This document shows positions 10,535 through 20,169 of a DNA stretch of 64,000 nucleotides, in pieces. This stretch comes from Halalkalibacter suaedae (GTDB lineage: Bacteria; Bacillota; Bacilli; Bacillales; Bacillaceae_D). Under the pieces are notes generated by a model that was given only the letters and a program-made list of their open reading frames with translations, did no database searches and was not told the origin of the DNA. Position 1 is the first letter of the stretch. The number at the start of each line of letters is the position of its first letter. Location of the stretch: contig NZ_JAGKSQ010000001.1 in the NCBI RefSeq assembly GCF_017939705.1, positions 496,001 through 560,000 of the forward strand, read 5' to 3'. A program made the position numbers and the translations under genes.

Positions 10535-11805
10535 TACTTTCCCTCCAAACGGATATCAATTGCTCGGGCATGGGCTTCAAGTCCTTCTAAGCGAGCAAGA
10601 GCAGAAATTTGCCGACCATTTTGTTCAATTGCTTCTTTACTATAAGAAATGATGCTCGTTTTTTTCGTGAAATCATCAACATTCAAGGGACTAGAGAAGC
10701 GAGCAGTACCGTTTGTTGGCAACACATGATTCGGACCTGCAAAATAATCACCAACAGGCTCTGAGCTATATGGTCCAACGAAAATCGCACCAGCATGGCG
10801 AATTTTTCCGACTAGCTTCATTGGATCCTCGGTTAAAATTTCAAGATGTTCCGGAGCAAGCTCATTGACCACATCAATTGCTTCAACTAAATCTTTAGCA
10901 ACATAAATGACACCATAGTCCCGTATTGATGCCTCGGCAATCGCTTTTTTAGGTAAAGTCTTTAGTTGCTTTTCAACCTCAGCTGCTACTGCTTCAGCAA
11001 GTGTCTGTGATGCTGTCACAAGGACAGCAGAGGCTTGCTCATCATGTTCTGCCTGTGACAGAAGATCAGCAGCAATATAGCGTGGATTGGCTTGTTCATC
11101 AGCAAGAACGACAATCTCACTTGGTCCAGCGATCATATCAATGTCAACCTTGCCAAACACAGCACGCTTCGCTAATGCAACATAAATATTCCCAGGTCCA
11201 GTGATCTTATCAACGGCAGGAACAGACTCTGTACCGTAAGCTAAGGCAGCAACTGCTTGTGCCCCGCCTATTTTATAAATCTCTTCCACGCCGAGTTCAC
11301 TTGCTGTAACAAGCACACTTGCAGGCAGACAACCATCTGCTTGACCAGGAGAAACCATTGCAATACGCTGTACTCCAGCAACCTGAGCTGGAATTACATT
11401 CATCATAATCGATGATGGGTAAGCCGCTTTCCCGCCTGGCACATAGACACCGACAGAGTCTAGTGCGGTAATCTTTTGACCAAGAATCGTTCCATCTTCC
11501 TTCGTCGTCATCCATGATTGACGTGTTTGACGTTCATGGAAATCTCTAATATTATCGATCGCTTGACGAATCGCACTTATAATGTCATCACTAATCTCTT
11601 TATAGGCGTTCTGCATTTCTTGCTCGGTTACTCGTAATTGTTGAAGTTCAGCTCCATCGAATTTCTTCGTCAACGAAAACAATGCTTGATCACCTTGCTC
11701 TCGGACCTGAGCAATAATCTCTTCAACTGCCTGACGTTGCGTATCTGTCCCTGTATCTAAGTCTCGCTTAATACTAACAGTCCCATCAACTGCTACGATC
11801 TTCAT
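10534..11805 (-). CDS. hisD: Histidinol dehydrogenase
   Basis: 423-residue zinc enzyme carrying out the last two oxidations to histidine with NAD. The signature region with [22 protein letters not shown] and [17 protein letters not shown] is intact; the latter carries the zinc-ligand histidine and glutamine region. ELAPEHLEI and GPNHVLPT are also present. The ATG overlaps the hisG stop by four bases, continuing the translationally coupled series. Confidence 0.97.
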   Translation of the reverse strand: MKIVAVDGTVSIKRDLDTGTDTQRQAVEEIIAQVREQGDQALFSLTKKFDGAELQQLRVTEQEMQNAYKEISDDIISAIRQAIDNIRDFHERQTRQSWMTTKEDGTILGQKITALDSVGVYVPGGKAAYPSSIMMNVIPAQVAGVQRIAMVSPGQADGCLPASVLVTASELGVEEIYKIGGAQAVAALAYGTESVPAVDKITGPGNIYVALAKRAVFGKVDIDMIAGPSEIVVLADEQANPRYIAADLLSQAEHDEQASAVLVTASQTLAEAVAAEVEKQLKTLPKKAIAEASIRDYGVIYVAKDLVEAIDVVNELAPEHLEILTEDPMKLVGKIRHAGAIFVGPYSSEPVGDYFAGPNHVLPTNGTARFSSPLNVDDFTKKTSIISYSKEAIEQNGRQISALARLEGLEAHARAIDIRLEGK

Positions 11806-12440
11806 TCCGTTCCCTCCTCGATTACCTTGGAAAGACGTTCTACCATTTGATCGATCCGCTCATCCTGCATTCTGTAGCTAACAGGGTTGACAATTAATCT
11901 TGAGGTAATCGGAACAATCGTTTCAAGCTCAACTAGGCCATTTTCCTTTAAAGTACGTCCAGTCGAGACAATATCGACAATTCTGTCAGCAAGACCAATT
12001 AATGGGGCAAGTTCAATCGAGCCATTCAATTTAATAATCTCAACTTGTTCACCCTGCTCCTTGAAATATTGTGTAGCTAAGTTAGGATATTTTGAGGCAA
12101 CCTTTGGATTAATATCCTTCTTCTCATAACCAGGAAGTCCAGCTACTGCCATATAGCAAGCACTAATCTTTAAATCGAGCACTTCATATACTGTCCGCTC
12201 TTCTTCAATCATCACGTCTTTCCCCGCTACACCAACATCGGCTACACCATGTTCGACATATGTCGGAACATCCATTGGCTTTGCAAGGATGAAACGCATG
12301 TTTTCTTCTGGGACATCTATGATAAGTTTGCGGGAATCATCAAATTCTGATGGGAGCTGATAACCTGCTTTTCTGAGCAATTCAACCGCTTCTTCGAAAA
12401 TACGCCCTTTCGGCATTGCTACTGTTAACCATTCAGTCAT
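11802..12440 (-). CDS. hisG: ATP phosphoribosyltransferase, short form
   Basis: 212-residue short HisG, which lacks the C-terminal regulatory domain and needs HisZ for activity and histidine feedback. It condenses ATP and PRPP in the first pathway step. The PRPP-binding segment [16 protein letters not shown] and N-terminal [11 protein letters not shown] are intact. The start ATG at 12440 follows GGGAGAGG; a longer frame upstream lies within hisZ. One base separates it from the hisZ stop. Confidence 0.96.
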   Translation of the reverse strand: MTEWLTVAMPKGRIFEEAVELLRKAGYQLPSEFDDSRKLIIDVPEENMRFILAKPMDVPTYVEHGVADVGVAGKDVMIEEERTVYEVLDLKISACYMAVAGLPGYEKKDINPKVASKYPNLATQYFKEQGEQVEIIKLNGSIELAPLIGLADRIVDIVSTGRTLKENGLVELETIVPITSRLIVNPVSYRMQDERIDQMVERLSKVIEEGTE

Positions 12441-12441
12441 C

Positions 12442-13617
12442 TTAAGCCTCTCCCTTCTTTGCACCAATATAATAAAGAACCTCAATAAATTGCTCTGACA
12501 TGCTATCGACATCTTTTACTCCAGCAATATCCTGAAGCACGACTTTTGAACCTTCTTCTCTTAATGTTGCTGCCTGTTGAAAGGCTTCCACACGACGTTC
12601 CTTACTGAATAGGATGCATGTTTGCTTTGTTTCCTGTGTTTGTCCTAATGCCTCAACAAGTAGATCCAATCTAACGCCAAAGCCTGTTGCTTGACCAGGT
12701 CTTTCAAATTTACTTAGCAGCTCATCATAACGGCCACCACTGCAGAGAGGAACACCTAAATTACCTCCATAGCCCTCAAAGACCACACCAGTGTAATAAC
12801 TCATATGTAAAACAAGATTGAAGTCAACCTTTACATAATCAGCAATTCCATAGCTCTCAAGTACACTCCATAGTTCCTCAAGCTCCTCAACAGCACGAAG
12901 TCCTTCTGCACCTTGAACTAGCTTGCTTGCTTCCTGAAGTGATTCTTTGTCCCCACGCAGCTTAAGCAGACTGAGAAGGCGGCGCTGATCAATTGATGAC
13001 AGGGGCAGGCTTTTGACATGCTCACGAAAACCAACATAGTTTTTCTCATATAGGTAACGACGTAAGACATCTGCACGCTCCTCATTACCGACTATTTCTA
13101 ATAAGAGAGCATTCACATAGCCAATATGACCAATAGCAACCTTGAAATGTGAAAGACCCGCTCGCTTTAATGCAGCAATCATTAACGCAATCACTTCACC
13201 ATCGGCACTCACTGTACCATCACCGATTAGTTCTACACCTAGCTGTTCAAACTCAGCTGGCTTCCCGCCCTCATGTTGCTGTGCCCGATACACCGTTGAC
13301 TGATAGGCAAGGCGAAGTGGATAGGCTTCTCCCTTTAAGCTTGAGGCAACCAGCCTTGCAATCGGTGCTGTCATATCTGGACGAAGAACAAGCGTATTTC
13401 CTTGTTGATCTAAAAGTTTAAACAACTGCTGATCAAGAATCGCTGAGGCAACACCAACAGTCTCATAGTATTCTAAAGTAGGTGTTTCAATCATTTGATA
13501 GCCCCAGCCAGTCATTTCACTTTCCAATTGATCACGAATCAGTTTCTTTGTCGCATACATTGTTGGAAGGGTATCACGCATTCCAATCGGTTTCTCAAAC
13601 ATAAATGGTTTAGACAA
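12442..13617 (-). CDS. hisZ: ATP phosphoribosyltransferase regulatory subunit
   Basis: 391-residue catalytically inactive paralogue of histidyl-tRNA synthetase, forming the HisG-HisZ complex. Class II motif 2 ([18 protein letters not shown]) and the [11 protein letters not shown] segment are visible. The start is TTG at 13617-13615, eight bases after AAAGGAG, giving [10 protein letters not shown]; the frame is open further upstream but lacks a ribosome site. It is the first gene of the eight-gene his operon, whose promoter is at 13696-13724. Confidence 0.93.
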   Translation of the reverse strand: MSKPFMFEKPIGMRDTLPTMYATKKLIRDQLESEMTGWGYQMIETPTLEYYETVGVASAILDQQLFKLLDQQGNTLVLRPDMTAPIARLVASSLKGEAYPLRLAYQSTVYRAQQHEGGKPAEFEQLGVELIGDGTVSADGEVIALMIAALKRAGLSHFKVAIGHIGYVNALLLEIVGNEERADVLRRYLYEKNYVGFREHVKSLPLSSIDQRRLLSLLKLRGDKESLQEASKLVQGAEGLRAVEELEELWSVLESYGIADYVKVDFNLVLHMSYYTGVVFEGYGGNLGVPLCSGGRYDELLSKFERPGQATGFGVRLDLLVEALGQTQETKQTCILFSKERRVEAFQQAATLREEGSKVVLQDIAGVKDVDSMSEQFIEVLYYIGAKKGEA

Positions 13618-13695
13618 ATCAATCACTCCTTTTAAGCTATCTTCTATCAAAACGCTTTAGTTCGCTAATATGCTAATAAGATAAAGTATATCGTA

Positions 13696-13724
13696 AGTTT
13701 ACAACGATCAGCAAATGTCGTCAA
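13696..13724 (-). promoter_or_regulatory. SigmaA-type promoter of the his operon
   Basis: On the minus strand: -35 TTGACG (13724-13719), 17-bp spacer, -10 TAAACT (13701-13696), about 70 bp before the hisZ start. The -35 overlaps one of two palindromic GTAAACnGTTGAC boxes. Confidence 0.7.
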
Positions 13725-13779
13725 CCGTTTACTATAGGAAAACTTGAAAGACAAATGAAAAAGATCGTCAACTGTTTAC
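13720..13779. promoter_or_regulatory. Pair of palindromic operator-like boxes at the his promoter
   Basis: On the minus strand GTAAACGGTTGAC (13732-13720) and GTAAACAGTTGAC (13779-13767): two nearly identical 13-bp boxes, 47 bp apart, each with the imperfect dyad GTnAACnGTTnAC. One overlaps the -35. They may bind a his regulator; no regulator gene is nearby. Confidence 0.5.
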
Positions 13780-13825
13780 AAAGGAAGCAGCATGTACGCA
13801 ATAAGCCGCTTACTCATAGCAAGCT

Positions 13826-13902
13826 TAGGACAATGAAACAGGTACTCTCATTGCTTAAAGGCCACTAAAAAAGGTGAAATCCTACCTTTTTTAGTGGCCT
13901 TT
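13826..13902. repeat. CATTGCTTAAAGGCCACT hairpin element, copy 1
   Basis: Shares the string CATAGCAAGCTTAGGACAATG and then CTCATTGCTTAAAGGCCACT with bases 50147-50200. Its right part is the yvoF terminator hairpin. CAATG and CATTG inside it can pair. Confidence 0.55.
13857..13902 (-). terminator. Rho-independent terminator of the hprK-yvoF cluster
   Basis: Perfect 19-bp inverted repeat (13857-13875 with 13884-13902) containing GGCCACTAAAAAAGGT and an 8-base loop, directly after the yvoF stop. The A/T tracts lie within the stem, so it may work in both directions. Confidence 0.8.
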
Positions 13903-13905
13903 AGA

Positions 13906-14403
13906 TCAATATTCTTTGTTGCTTGTCCGAATCGTTTGCATTGGATTTCCACCAACAAAGGTTCCAGCCGGAACATCTTTATGAACAAGTGTCCCAGCTG
14001 AAATCACTGCACCGTCCCCGATCGTTACACCAGGAAGGATCGTCGTGTTCGCTCCAATCATGACATTATCACCAATGATCACATCACCAAGGCGATATTC
14101 CTCAATCAAATATTCATGTGCAAGAATCGTTGTGTTATAACCAATAATTGAGTTTCGACCGATCGTAATACGTTCAGGAAACATAATATCCATCATCACC
14201 ATCAACGCAACAGCGGTCTCCTCACCCACATTCATCCGCAGTAGCTTTCGGTAGAGCCAATTTTTAACGTGTAAAAAAGGCATGTAGCGTGAGATTTGAA
14301 TAACAATGAAGTTTTTTACAACCTTCCAAAATGGGACGGTTTGATAAATATGCCAGAGAGAGTTTGCTGTTTTGACAGGATAACGCTCTGTATTCCGACT
14401 CAC
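13906..14403 (-). CDS. yvoF: Hexapeptide-repeat acyltransferase YvoF
   Basis: 165-residue left-handed beta-helix acetyltransferase. Hexapeptide repeats fill residues about 80-155 ([34 protein letters not shown]), with a catalytic-type histidine in ILAHEY. The acceptor is unknown. A GTG start overlaps the ppaX stop by four bases. Synteny with B. subtilis yvoF, between ppaX and hisZ, is exact. Last gene of its operon, with a strong terminator. Confidence 0.9.
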   Translation of the reverse strand: MSRNTERYPVKTANSLWHIYQTVPFWKVVKNFIVIQISRYMPFLHVKNWLYRKLLRMNVGEETAVALMVMMDIMFPERITIGRNSIIGYNTTILAHEYLIEEYRLGDVIIGDNVMIGANTTILPGVTIGDGAVISAGTLVHKDVPAGTFVGGNPMQTIRTSNKEY

Positions 14404-15047
14404 TTTTTCTCAACTCCAACAATCGTTAACAGGTCCCTCATATTTTCTAGTATGTAATCTGCTTCAAAAGTAAGGACTTTTTCAGGTCCTTTTATAGACC
14501 AACCAACAACCGCTGTCGGTATGCCAAGATTCTTGCCGGCAAGAATATCAAAGTGGCTGTCTCCAATCATCATTGCAGATTCTTTTTGGGAACCTAATTG
14601 CTTTAATGCCTTTTCTAATGGTTCTGGATCGGGCTTAGCTTTCTCAACATCATCTAGACCGATGACAACATCAAAAAATTGATCTAGCCCTGTTAAGGCA
14701 AGCCCCATCAAAGCCGTTTTGCGAATTTTCGTTGTCACGATTGCTAGCTTATATCCACTCTTATGAAGCTGTTCGATTGTTTCAAACACACCCTCATACT
14801 CCGTCACAAGTTCATCATGCTTTGCATGATTAAATGTTCGATAATGAACAATCATCTCATCAACAAGCTCGGGATCCACCGTTTTGAAACTATCAACAAG
14901 CGGTGGACCAATAAATTCAATTACCTTCTCACGGGTATACTCCCCCGGACGATAATGCTCAAGCGTCTGCAAAAACGAAGCGATAATTAATTCGTTTGTG
15001 TTAATTAACGTTCCGTCTAAATCAAATAGTAGTGTATCAATGTTCAT
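14400..15047 (-). CDS. ppaX: Pyrophosphatase PpaX (HAD family)
   Basis: 215-residue HAD hydrolase. Motif I is [13 protein letters not shown], motif II TTK, and motifs III/IV lie in KPDPEP and [10 protein letters not shown]. In B. subtilis PpaX (HprP) hydrolyses the pyrophosphate made when HprK dephosphorylates Ser-HPr by phosphorolysis, fitting its operon with hprK. The ATG at 15047 follows AAGGAA by seven bases and overlaps the yvoD stop by 11 bases. Confidence 0.93.
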   Translation of the reverse strand: MNIDTLLFDLDGTLINTNELIIASFLQTLEHYRPGEYTREKVIEFIGPPLVDSFKTVDPELVDEMIVHYRTFNHAKHDELVTEYEGVFETIEQLHKSGYKLAIVTTKIRKTALMGLALTGLDQFFDVVIGLDDVEKAKPDPEPLEKALKQLGSQKESAMMIGDSHFDILAGKNLGIPTAVVGWSIKGPEKVLTFEADYILENMRDLLTIVGVEKK

Positions 15048-15987
15048 AGGTTGCTTCCTTTCCTTCAAGTGCTTGCTTTTTTTCTAATCGGTTCCAAACA
15101 AAAGCGACGACGATTGTTAAGACAATGGCTGTAACAAGTCGAACGAGCAGTAACGGCCAAACAGGAATTCCAAGAGGAATGAATATTAACGTATCCTCAA
15201 TCACAGCATGACAAGCAACAAGAAAGATAAACACTAAATATAAATCCTTTTTCGAGACACCGTCTTCCTTCGCAGCCTGAATCATGACACCTGCTCCGTA
15301 CGCCATCCCAAATAACAGGCCTGACGCTAACGTCGTTGATGTGTTTTCTTTAATACCAAGCATTCTCGTAAAAGGAGCCATTAGTCTTGAAACAACTTGT
15401 AGCCAGTTACGCTCTTTCATCACTTGAACAAAAATCATGAGCGGAATGACAATCATCGCTAATTGAAGAATACCAAGTGATGCACTTGAAATCCCTTGCC
15501 ATATAATCGGAAGCCATCCTTCTACTTGAGGTTGACTAGCTGGAATCAATCCATATTGTGCTGGTTCCTGCCCACCATTCCATAACCAATGAATAAGTAA
15601 TGCAGAAACAATAGCTAAACCAACTCGCACAAACAGAACAACAGACATGCGAATGCCGACCTTGGTTGTAACAGCCGACTCAATAAAGAGATTATGTGAA
15701 AATGAAAGCATTACCGCTAAAATAAACACTTCCTTCACAGATAAATCCATTGTAACAATGGCTCCGATACTGGCATATAGATTCATGACATTTCCTAAAA
15801 CTAACGGAATAGCAGCTTCACCAGGTAAGCCAATCCAGCTCATGACTGGTGCAAGCATCCTGGCTAACCAATCAAGAACAGGTGTAAATCCAAGGATTGT
15901 GACAATTAGTGTAATCGGAAAAATAACTTTTCCAAGCGTCCATGTCGTTTGTAATCCAACTAGAAAGCCTCGCTTTAAGACACCCAT
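15037..15987 (-). CDS. yvoD: Nucleoside-recognition (Gate) domain membrane protein YvoD
   Basis: 316-residue multi-pass membrane protein with two Gate/nucleoside-recognition domains, the kind found in spore-maturation and transporter proteins; about eight hydrophobic helices are visible. The transported species is unknown. The ATG at 15987 lies five bases after GGGGAG. It sits between lgt and ppaX as in B. subtilis. Its last 11 bases overlap ppaX. Confidence 0.85.
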   Translation of the reverse strand: MGVLKRGFLVGLQTTWTLGKVIFPITLIVTILGFTPVLDWLARMLAPVMSWIGLPGEAAIPLVLGNVMNLYASIGAIVTMDLSVKEVFILAVMLSFSHNLFIESAVTTKVGIRMSVVLFVRVGLAIVSALLIHWLWNGGQEPAQYGLIPASQPQVEGWLPIIWQGISSASLGILQLAMIVIPLMIFVQVMKERNWLQVVSRLMAPFTRMLGIKENTSTTLASGLLFGMAYGAGVMIQAAKEDGVSKKDLYLVFIFLVACHAVIEDTLIFIPLGIPVWPLLLVRLVTAIVLTIVVAFVWNRLEKKQALEGKEATYEH

Positions 15988-16011
15988 CGTTTCTCCCCAC
16001 ATTTCCCTCTG

Positions 16012-16884
16012 TTATTTTTTCTTCTTTTTCTTTGTCTTTTTCGTTTCTTGTACTGGTAACGCCGGGTCATGATACCTCGGCGTATCTGGCTTCATTCGGC
16101 GATAAATGAACATTGCAACAGCGGCAATAACTAGAACGATTGAAATCACCTGTGCGGTTTTTAAGACACCGCCAATTAATAAGAAATCTAGACGAATCCC
16201 TTCAATGAAGAAACGTCCAATTGAATACCAAATAACATACGTAAGGAATATCTCCCCTTGAAGAAGATTAACCCGACGAAGCCATAGTAAAATAGCAACC
16301 CCTAGTAAGCTCCAAAGCGATTCATACAAAAAGGTCGGATGGAAATAACTCCAGCCATAATGGGCATCATTAATATACATTTGATTAATGATGAATTCAG
16401 GTAAAAACAGTCCTTCAAGAAATTCTCTTGATACAGGCCCACCGTAAACCTCCTGATTCATGAAGTTCCCCCAGCGACCAATTGCTTGACCTAGCAAAAT
16501 TCCCGGAGCTGCAACATCGGCTAGTTGCCAAAATGAAAGGTTATTCTTTTTAGCAAATATATATGCGGTGATCACAGAACCTATTAACGCCCCGTGGATT
16601 GCAATTCCACCCTCCCAAATATAAAACACACGAATAGGGTCATCTGCAAATTGATCCCAACGGAAAATAACATAGTAAATTCTCGCTGAAATGATTGCGA
16701 TTGGAATCGCATACAGGAGTAAATCGGCAAATGTATCCTTTGGCATCCCTCTTCTGACAGATTCTCTTGAGGCGATTAAATAACCAAGAAATACCCCAAC
16801 CCCAATAATCAAGCCATAATAATACACAGTGAGTGGACCTATCTCTAAAAATATTCGATTTAACGGCTCAATTTTCTCCTCCAA
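16012..16884 (-). CDS. lgt: Prolipoprotein diacylglyceryl transferase
   Basis: 290-residue integral membrane enzyme that transfers diacylglycerol from phosphatidylglycerol to the lipobox cysteine of prolipoproteins. The Lgt signature [17 protein letters not shown] is intact, together with HPTFLYES and the Tyr/Arg-rich C-terminal motif [12 protein letters not shown]. The C-terminus is a Lys-rich tail. The start is TTG at 16884, eight bases after AAGGAG. Clients in this window include CccB and the two sugar-binding lipoproteins. Confidence 0.96.
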   Translation of the reverse strand: MEEKIEPLNRIFLEIGPLTVYYYGLIIGVGVFLGYLIASRESVRRGMPKDTFADLLLYAIPIAIISARIYYVIFRWDQFADDPIRVFYIWEGGIAIHGALIGSVITAYIFAKKNNLSFWQLADVAAPGILLGQAIGRWGNFMNQEVYGGPVSREFLEGLFLPEFIINQMYINDAHYGWSYFHPTFLYESLWSLLGVAILLWLRRVNLLQGEIFLTYVIWYSIGRFFIEGIRLDFLLIGGVLKTAQVISIVLVIAAVAMFIYRRMKPDTPRYHDPALPVQETKKTKKKKKK

Positions 16885-16905
16885 GCCTCTCACTCCTTCT
16901 ATTTT

Positions 16906-17844
16906 CTATTGTAGATCGTCATGATCCCCTTCTTCAATGACGGTTGATAAACGTTGTGAAAATTCCTGAGCTGCGTCAAATCCAAGACGCTTTAAGCGGA
17001 AATTCATTGCCGCAACCTCAATAATAACGGCAAGGTTTCGACCTGGACGAACAGGGACCGTTAATTTAGTAATTTCACTATCAATAATCTTCATTTTCTC
17101 TTCCTCTAAGCCAAGGCGGTCATAGGCTTTCTTCTGATCCCAAAGCTCAAGATTGACACATAGCACTATTCGTTTAAATGGTCGAACCGCTCCCGCTCCA
17201 AATAATGTCATGACATTAATAATCCCTAACCCACGGATTTCAAGTAAATGTTGAATCAACTCTGGCGAACGCCCAATTAGTGTCCCCTCAGTGTCTTGAC
17301 GAATCTCAACAGAATCATCTGCAACAAGACGATGTCCACGACGAACAAGGTCAAGTGCTGTCTCACTTTTACCAACACCACTATTCCCAGTGATTAAAAC
17401 ACCAATTCCATAAATATCAACGAGTACACCATGAACTGCTGTTGTTGGTGCAAGCTGGCTTTCTAAATATGTCGTAATGCTACTACTTAGACGTGTTGTA
17501 GGTATTTGTGAACGGAGGATCGGAACACCAACCTTTTCAGCTGCATCCAGCAACTCTTGAGGTGCGTCCATTCCACGAGTTATAACAATTCCAGGTGTAT
17601 CATATGTACAAAGCTTTTGCATACGTTCTTCTTTTTCATGTGACTGGAGATGCTGCAAAAAGGTTAATTCCGTTCGACCGAGCAATTGCAATCGTTTCGC
17701 TGGATAGAAATTAAAGTATCCGGCTATTTCAATCCCAGGACGAGAAATATCACTCGTCGAGATGAGGCGATAAATTCCTTCTTCCCCTGCTAAAATCTCT
17801 AGTTTAAACTCTTCGATTAAGTCATTTGCTGTCACTTTTACCAC
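16906..17844 (-). CDS. hprK: HPr kinase/phosphorylase
   Basis: 312-residue sensor enzyme that phosphorylates Ser46 of HPr in response to glycolytic intermediates and reverses it by phosphorolysis; Ser-P-HPr is the CcpA co-repressor. The N-terminal domain spans 1 to about 130, and the Walker A GNSGVGKS is at 153-160. The family signature lies in [23 protein letters not shown] start eight bases after GGTGGG. First gene of hprK-lgt-yvoD-ppaX-yvoF. It is relevant to the cre-like sites in the sugar loci of this window. Confidence 0.97.
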   Translation of the reverse strand: MVKVTANDLIEEFKLEILAGEEGIYRLISTSDISRPGIEIAGYFNFYPAKRLQLLGRTELTFLQHLQSHEKEERMQKLCTYDTPGIVITRGMDAPQELLDAAEKVGVPILRSQIPTTRLSSSITTYLESQLAPTTAVHGVLVDIYGIGVLITGNSGVGKSETALDLVRRGHRLVADDSVEIRQDTEGTLIGRSPELIQHLLEIRGLGIINVMTLFGAGAVRPFKRIVLCVNLELWDQKKAYDRLGLEEEKMKIIDSEITKLTVPVRPGRNLAVIIEVAAMNFRLKRLGFDAAQEFSQRLSTVIEEGDHDDLQ

Positions 17845-17945
17845 TTTAACATCCCACCTTTATTTTTCTGAAAATACCGTCTTAAGTGAGTACCCTTACC
17901 ATTCTAGCATGATCACTTGGACTTAGCCATCTTTACTGGAATGAC

Positions 17946-17979
17946 AAAAAGGATGTTCCAGACTGATACTGAAACACCC
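17946..17979 (-). terminator. Rho-independent terminator of yvlBCD
   Basis: On the minus strand GGTGTTTCAG pairs with CTGGAACATCC (one bulge and one G-U), followed by TTTTTGTC. It lies between the yvlD stop and hprK. Confidence 0.75.
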
Positions 17980-18007
17980 GATGTCAAATAACTATTTTGC
18001 TGCCACA

Positions 18008-18355
18008 TTAGCGTCTTTTTTTCAGTGGTTTTAAAACAAACGTTTGAATAAGGGCAATAATAACAGCTGCAAGCACTGCTGTGCCAAAGCCATCGATAAT
18101 GAATGCATCACCCATAATAAATGCAGTAATCATTAACGTAATGCCACTAATGACAAAGAGAAAGAGTCCTAATGTTAAGACCGTAATTGGTAAAGTGAAA
18201 AATACAAGGATCGGTCGAACAACCGTATTCATTAATGATAGCAAGAGACTAGCAATGATTGCTGCACCAAAGCCAGACAACTCAATCCCAGTAAACAAAT
18301 AAGAAATTCCCATTAACACTGCTGCATTAATGATTAGACCTATCAACCATTTCAT
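18008..18355 (-). CDS. yvlD: Phage-holin-family membrane protein YvlD
   Basis: 115-residue membrane protein with four hydrophobic helices (about 3-22, 29-49, 55-78 and 86-108) and a basic C-terminus LKPLKKRR. It belongs to the mycobacterial 4-TMS phage holin/YvlD family; no lysis role is established. Starts one base after the yvlC stop, in the B. subtilis yvlBCD order. That operon belongs to the cell-envelope-stress sigmaW regulon in B. subtilis; no clear sigmaW promoter was seen upstream of yvlB here. Confidence 0.87.
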   Translation of the reverse strand: MKWLIGLIINAAVLMGISYLFTGIELSGFGAAIIASLLLSLMNTVVRPILVFFTLPITVLTLGLFLFVISGITLMITAFIMGDAFIIDGFGTAVLAAVIIALIQTFVLKPLKKRR

Positions 18356-18356
18356 A

Positions 18357-18557
18357 CTACGAGTTCACATCCTCCTCATTTGGGATAATGTAAATACCAA
18401 TGATATAAGCAAGTAGAACAGGAACACCTGTTGAGACAAAGAATAAGACAACAGTTAGAATTCGGACAATCGTTGGATCAATAGAAAAATATGATCCCAA
18501 GCCTCCACATATTCCTGCTAATTTACGATTATACTGTGATCGATACAATTTCTTCAT
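18357..18557 (-). CDS. yvlC: PspC-domain protein YvlC
   Basis: 66-residue protein consisting of one PspC domain: basic N-terminus with KLAGICGGLGSYF, then a membrane helix (about 31-58). PspC domains take part in envelope-stress sensing. It sits 10 bp after yvlB and one base before yvlD, so the three are one operon. Confidence 0.9.
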   Translation of the reverse strand: MKKLYRSQYNRKLAGICGGLGSYFSIDPTIVRILTVVLFFVSTGVPVLLAYIIGIYIIPNEEDVNS

Positions 18558-18567
18558 AGTTCACACC

Positions 18568-19674
18568 TCAATCCATTCGATCCTTCAGAAGAACCGAGCC
18601 GGTATTTGTTAATGCATTGAGTTTTATTCTTGGTGAAGACTCTTGATTTCCAATAAAGGACAAATGCTTCTGAGCAAATTCCTTCTTTTCTTCTAAAATT
18701 TCATGGTCATCTAAACCAATAGTAAACCCACCAACATTCGTCTTCAGCTTGCCTTCAACCCTAATCGTTTTAGGAAGAAAGATATGAATACTACCTGTTG
18801 CTGCTTTCAAGTCGGCATAGCCTGATTCTTTCAAGCCATCAAGCTTGTAGGTTATTGAGCCATTCACCGTTTCTGCATCAATATCTTGTATTTGACCCGC
18901 AATCGTAATTGCACCGTTCAATGTCTTCACATCTAACAGGTCAACTGTTGATCGCTTCATCTCAATTGCACCATTCACGGTTTCGGCTAGAACCTTCTTT
19001 GCATTGATCGCTACACAGTGAAGAGATCCATTCATCGCATTTACATCAAAAGTATCGACATCTATCTGTTCCCCAGTAATTTGGCCATTAAACGTATACA
19101 GCTTAATATGAGTAAATGTTTGTCTTGGTACGAACACAATCGTTTGAACTTTTATCGATTTTGTTTTCGTATGGAAAAGCATCCGTTGATCTGATACTTT
19201 AAACGAACACTCTTCTAAAAATAGCCGCTTCGCTTCTTCACGGTCCTTTACACGATAGACCTTTGCCTTACACTCGACGCGAATGTCCTGTTCATCCCAA
19301 GGCTTAAATGTAATTGAACCATTTTCAAGTGAAACATCAATTGAAGTTGGAGCTACTTCTCGATGCTGAAAGATATGATCAACATCAAAAGACGCTCCAA
19401 AATTAAAGTCTAAGTCAACGTCTTTAATTTTCTGGATAGCACTCTCAATAAAAGACGTAAAAAGATTTGTCGTTGATGATGTTGTATGACGTACTCGTTC
19501 TCGAAATGATTCGCCTTCCTCCCAATCAACCTGTGTAGACACTTCTGTAGAAGTCTTGGATTGATTTTCTTGGATCGGGTCTTTCTTTTCCATTGCTTCA
19601 AGAAGCTTAATACCCTCGTCTGCCGTGATCTTTCCGTCTTCAATCATCTTTAAAATCATTTTACGTTCTTCCAT
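18568..19674 (-). CDS. yvlB: DUF4097 family protein YvlB
   Basis: 368-residue protein. Residues 1-32 form the SHOCT-like/YvlB N-terminal helix pair (MILKMIEDGKITADEGIKLL). From about 110 to 340 it is a right-handed beta-helix-like DUF4097 region with repeated N-G-S/N-G-A-I turns (ENGSITFKPW, TLNGAITIAG, TVNGSITYKL). Related LiaX proteins sense antimicrobial peptides in enterococci; whether YvlB does so is unknown. The ATG follows GGAGGG by about six bases. First gene of yvlBCD. Confidence 0.85.
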   Translation of the reverse strand: MEERKMILKMIEDGKITADEGIKLLEAMEKKDPIQENQSKTSTEVSTQVDWEEGESFRERVRHTTSSTTNLFTSFIESAIQKIKDVDLDFNFGASFDVDHIFQHREVAPTSIDVSLENGSITFKPWDEQDIRVECKAKVYRVKDREEAKRLFLEECSFKVSDQRMLFHTKTKSIKVQTIVFVPRQTFTHIKLYTFNGQITGEQIDVDTFDVNAMNGSLHCVAINAKKVLAETVNGAIEMKRSTVDLLDVKTLNGAITIAGQIQDIDAETVNGSITYKLDGLKESGYADLKAATGSIHIFLPKTIRVEGKLKTNVGGFTIGLDDHEILEEKKEFAQKHLSFIGNQESSPRIKLNALTNTGSVLLKDRMD

Positions 19675-19826
19675 TGAACTTACCCTCCTAAAATTTTTGA
19701 AAAAGAATAGTCATGTTAAAACGACTGGACCGTGATATTTCCCAAGGTGACCTTAAGGTTTTTTAGCAGTTTTTTCAACTTGGTGTTGAGTCCAGAGCCC
19801 AGTGGCAATGGCTTCTCTCGCTGCCC

Positions 19827-20064
19827 GAGGCTGGGACAAAAGTGATTTAACTAATAGAAAATCCGAACAATGGTAGTTGGCGGACGTAAACCGCTCCTGA
19901 AATATACTACGCTTTCCGCGGGAAGCCGGTGAGCCTCCTCGTTTGCACTGCGGGGTCTCACCCTTGGCTTTTGCATCCCGCAGGAGTCTACGTATATTTC
20001 ATCCGCTACGTAATTGCTTTATTCGGTATTTCAGTTAGACACTTGAGTTATGTCCTAGCCTCTT
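19827..20064 (+). repeat. Dispersed 230-bp hairpin element, copy A
   Basis: Bounded by inverted ends GAGGCTGGGACA and TGTCCTAGCCTC. The core CGCTTTCCGCGGGAAGCCGG, GTGAGCCTCCTCG and CATCCCGCAGGAGTCTACG is flanked by GAAATATACT and GTATATTTCATCCGC, which pair, so the element folds into one long hairpin. It matches copies at 41379, 59093, 61530 and (shortened) 63432. Confidence 0.9.
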
Positions 20065-20093
20065 AAGATTTTGCAGCGGTTTCGCTCATTGCT

Positions 20094-20130
20094 ATATAGA
20101 GAAAAAGGAGGTACGCCTTTTTCTCTATAT
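20094..20130 (-). terminator. Rho-independent terminator of uvrA
   Basis: Perfect 15-bp inverted repeat ATATAGAGAAAAAGG/CCTTTTTCTCTATAT with a 7-base loop, 40 bp after the uvrA stop. The T tract is in the stem. Confidence 0.75.
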
Positions 20131-20169
20131 GTATATACGGACGTTCCGCTCTTCATGTTTCACTGATTT

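Larger units (their letters stand above)
19675..20169. other. Intergenic region between yvlB and uvrA
   Basis: 495 bp. It contains dispersed hairpin element copy A (19827-20064), a fragment (GCAGCGGTTTCGCTCATTGC, 20073-20092) shared with 50168-50187, and the uvrA terminator (20094-20130). The yvlB promoter must lie in 19690-19830, but no convincing hexamers were seen. Confidence 0.7.
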
